Shown in pieces: positions 62,744 to 64,000 of a stretch of 64,000 bases of DNA. A program made the position numbers and the translations under genes. This DNA comes from Bacteroides sp. GTDB taxonomy: Bacteria; Bacillota; Clostridia; Lachnospirales; Lachnospiraceae. Each line of letters begins with the position of its first letter. The first letter of the stretch is position 1. The notes under the pieces were generated by a model. That model had not been told where the DNA came from, did no database searches, and saw only the letters and a program-made list of their open reading frames with translations. The DNA lies in the NCBI GenBank assembly GCA_023666705.1, contig JAMPBO010000015.1, positions 1 through 64,000 on the forward strand. Reading direction: 5' to 3'.

Positions 62744-63529
62744 TCATCCCAGTGCAACATCCAAAATCATCATAATGACGAACCCGATGGCAAAGCCTAT
62801 GGTTCCTATGTTTGAATGTTCCCCTGCTGCGGACTCAGGTATCAGCTCCTCCACCACCACATATATCATTGCACCAGCTGCAAATGCAAGCAGATACGGC
62901 ATTACGCCCATAAAATAGTGGGAAAGCCACAGTGTCAGCAAGGCACCGATTGGCTCCACGATTCCTGAGAGTGTGCCGTAGAGCAGTGCTTTTCCTTTTC
63001 CAACGCCTGATGCACAAAGCGGCATGGAAACGATTGCACCCTCAGGGAAATTCTGAACGGCAATTCCGATTGTAAGTGCCATGGCACCCATAAACGTAAT
63101 GGTACTGTCACTGGCGGCAACACCCGCAAACGTAATTCCTACAGCCATGCCCTCCGGTATATTGTGCAGGGTGACTGCAAAAATAAGCATGGTAGATTTT
63201 GAAAGGGACGTTTTGGGTCCCTCCGCCTTATCTTCATTTACATGTAAATGTGGTATAACCATATCAAGAAGTAAAATAAACAGCACTCCAAGCATAAATC
63301 CTACAGCGGCAGGTACAAATGCCAGCTTTTTCATACCATTTTCTTCTGACATTTCGATAGCCGGAATCAGGAGTGACCAAACCGAAGCAGCAATCATAAT
63401 TCCGCCTGCAAAGCCCGACAGAGCTTTTTGAACCTTAATATTCAGATTATCCTTCATAAAAAGAACCGTACATGCTCCTAAGGCCGTGCCGATAAACGGA
63501 ATCCAAAGTGCGAGCATAGTTTCTTTCAT
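62744..63529 (-). CDS. ZIP family metal transporter
   Basis: About 261 residues, eight transmembrane helices. Metal-site motifs in helices 4 and 5 are HNIPEGMAVG and QNFPEGAIVS; the latter has Gln for the common His. A short cytoplasmic loop with HLHVNEDKAEG may bind metal. Related to ZupT/GufA, importing Zn, Fe or Mn. The start at 63529 follows GGGAGG; the longer frame to 63562 is unlikely. It lies next to the iron regulator but on the opposite strand. Confidence 0.9.
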   Translation of the reverse strand: MKETMLALWIPFIGTALGACTVLFMKDNLNIKVQKALSGFAGGIMIAASVWSLLIPAIEMSEENGMKKLAFVPAAVGFMLGVLFILLLDMVIPHLHVNEDKAEGPKTSLSKSTMLIFAVTLHNIPEGMAVGITFAGVAASDSTITFMGAMALTIGIAVQNFPEGAIVSMPLCASGVGKGKALLYGTLSGIVEPIGALLTLWLSHYFMGVMPYLLAFAAGAMIYVVVEELIPESAAGEHSNIGTIGFAIGFVIMMILDVALG

Positions 63530-63585
63530 AAGCTTCCTCCCTACAGTTACTGTATTCATCATATAAGCTTTTGTTACATATTCCG

Positions 63586-64000
63586 CTATCTTGATGATGC
63601 ATACAGCTTTCCTGTATAATATTCATTTGCCTCAATCATTCTTGTCTTCATGTCCTTTTTATTTTTGTACATAAATGCATCTGCTAAATGCCATATTTCT
63701 GACATTGTTTTTTCCCTGCTGGATTCGTTGTATGTGGCAAAGCCCGATGCAATACTGATTCTGAACTTTTTGTCAGGATTTGCATTGTGCTCCGCAATGG
63801 CAGACTCAAAATGCTTCATGCCCTCCTTGTACTGTGCCATAGGCATATTTCCCGTTATGATGACAACAAACTCATCGCCGCCCACTCTGTAGCAGGTTCC
63901 ACCGAGTCCGGAAAAAGACTCATTAATTATGGTTGCACCCTTCATAATAAGCTCGTCTCCTACCGTGTGTCCCATTTTGTCATTTATGTATTTCAGGTCG
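63586..64000 (-). CDS. GGDEF domain protein, partial
   Basis: The gene runs off the right edge; only the last ~138 codons are seen. They contain the GGDEF core: DLKYINDKMGHTVGDELIMK, then YRVGGDEFVVIITG with an intact signature, and the end RISIASGFATYN...HLADAFMYKNKKDMK. It should be an active diguanylate cyclase. Upstream sensor domains are outside the window. The ZIP gene begins 56 bp after its stop on the same strand. Confidence 0.85.
   Translation of the reverse strand, partial: DLKYINDKMGHTVGDELIMKGATIINESFSGLGGTCYRVGGDEFVVIITGNMPMAQYKEGMKHFESAIAEHNANPDKKFRISIASGFATYNESSREKTMSEIWHLADAFMYKNKKDMKTRMIEANEYYTGKLYASSR

Overview
The window looks like a chromosomal segment of a low-GC, anaerobic, Gram-positive Clostridia, most probably a Lachnospiraceae relative. 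The evidence is the class III (oxygen-sensitive) ribonucleotide reductase with its activase, GerMN, SleB and trigger-factor-like lipoproteins, strong AGGAGG ribosome binding sites, frequent TTG/GTG starts, and PAS/GGDEF/EAL proteins with extracytoplasmic wall enzymes. I do not name a species. There is no rRNA, no CRISPR array and no intact prophage; one tRNA gene (Leu, CAG) is present.

Region 1 (1-5776) is accessory DNA, apparently the end of a plasmid-derived or integrative conjugative element. It holds an Rpn/PD-(D/E)XK family gene, an origin-like region with two iteron arrays and nested palindromes, a two-gene module coding a four-helix membrane protein and a ThsB-like TIR protein, a secreted adhesin-type gene cut off after about 115 codons next to that module, a small unknown gene, and a ParR/ParM-type partition pair. 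The boundary with the chromosome seems to lie just downstream of lysS, where short GTTGTC repeats resemble recombinase arm sites.

Region 2 (5777-18667) is core: lysS-greA, a SanA/ElyC-like protein, glgB with a membrane gene upstream, a 1296-residue PAS/GGDEF/EAL protein, rpsT, an FkbM methyltransferase gene with a C9 tract near its start, and holA. Region 3 (18851-24463) is a compact operon comEA, response regulator, histidine kinase, GerMN lipoprotein, comEC, which ties a DNA-uptake apparatus to a two-component system. Region 4 (24576-30059) carries a small DMT transporter gene and arginine biosynthesis: argC-argJ-argB on the minus strand, divergent from argG.

Region 5 (30136-42369) holds envelope genes: a SleB-type hydrolase, two DegV proteins flanking a degenerate Amidase_3 lipoprotein, a DUF368 polyprenyl-phosphate translocase homologue, a DUF2156 protein, an unknown acidic membrane protein, gltX, an integral-membrane EAL protein and a GH25 lysozyme. 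Region 6 (42450-48562) has an ABC exporter whose permease is fused to a CPBP protease, an esterase-methyltransferase fusion, tRNA-Leu and a trigger-factor-like lipoprotein. Region 7 (48909-59200) has nrdD-nrdG-dut behind NrdR boxes, a PrsA-like lipoprotein, and the chain lipoprotein / nucleotidyltransferase / pth / mfd. Region 8 (59423-64000) is metal homeostasis: feoA-feoA-feoB plus a Cys-rich peptide, divergent from a DtxR-type regulator, then a ZIP transporter and a GGDEF gene cut by the window edge.

Intergenic DNA is rich in palindromes: a roughly 420-bp inverted repeat with swapped internal modules after gltX, a 136-bp element with perfect 17-bp terminal inverted repeats, an identical 27-bp palindrome at two distant sites, and a family of GGCTGYC-type terminator hairpins. 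The best candidates for something undescribed are the TM-TIR pair in the mobile region and the 39.06-39.48 kb nested inverted repeat.
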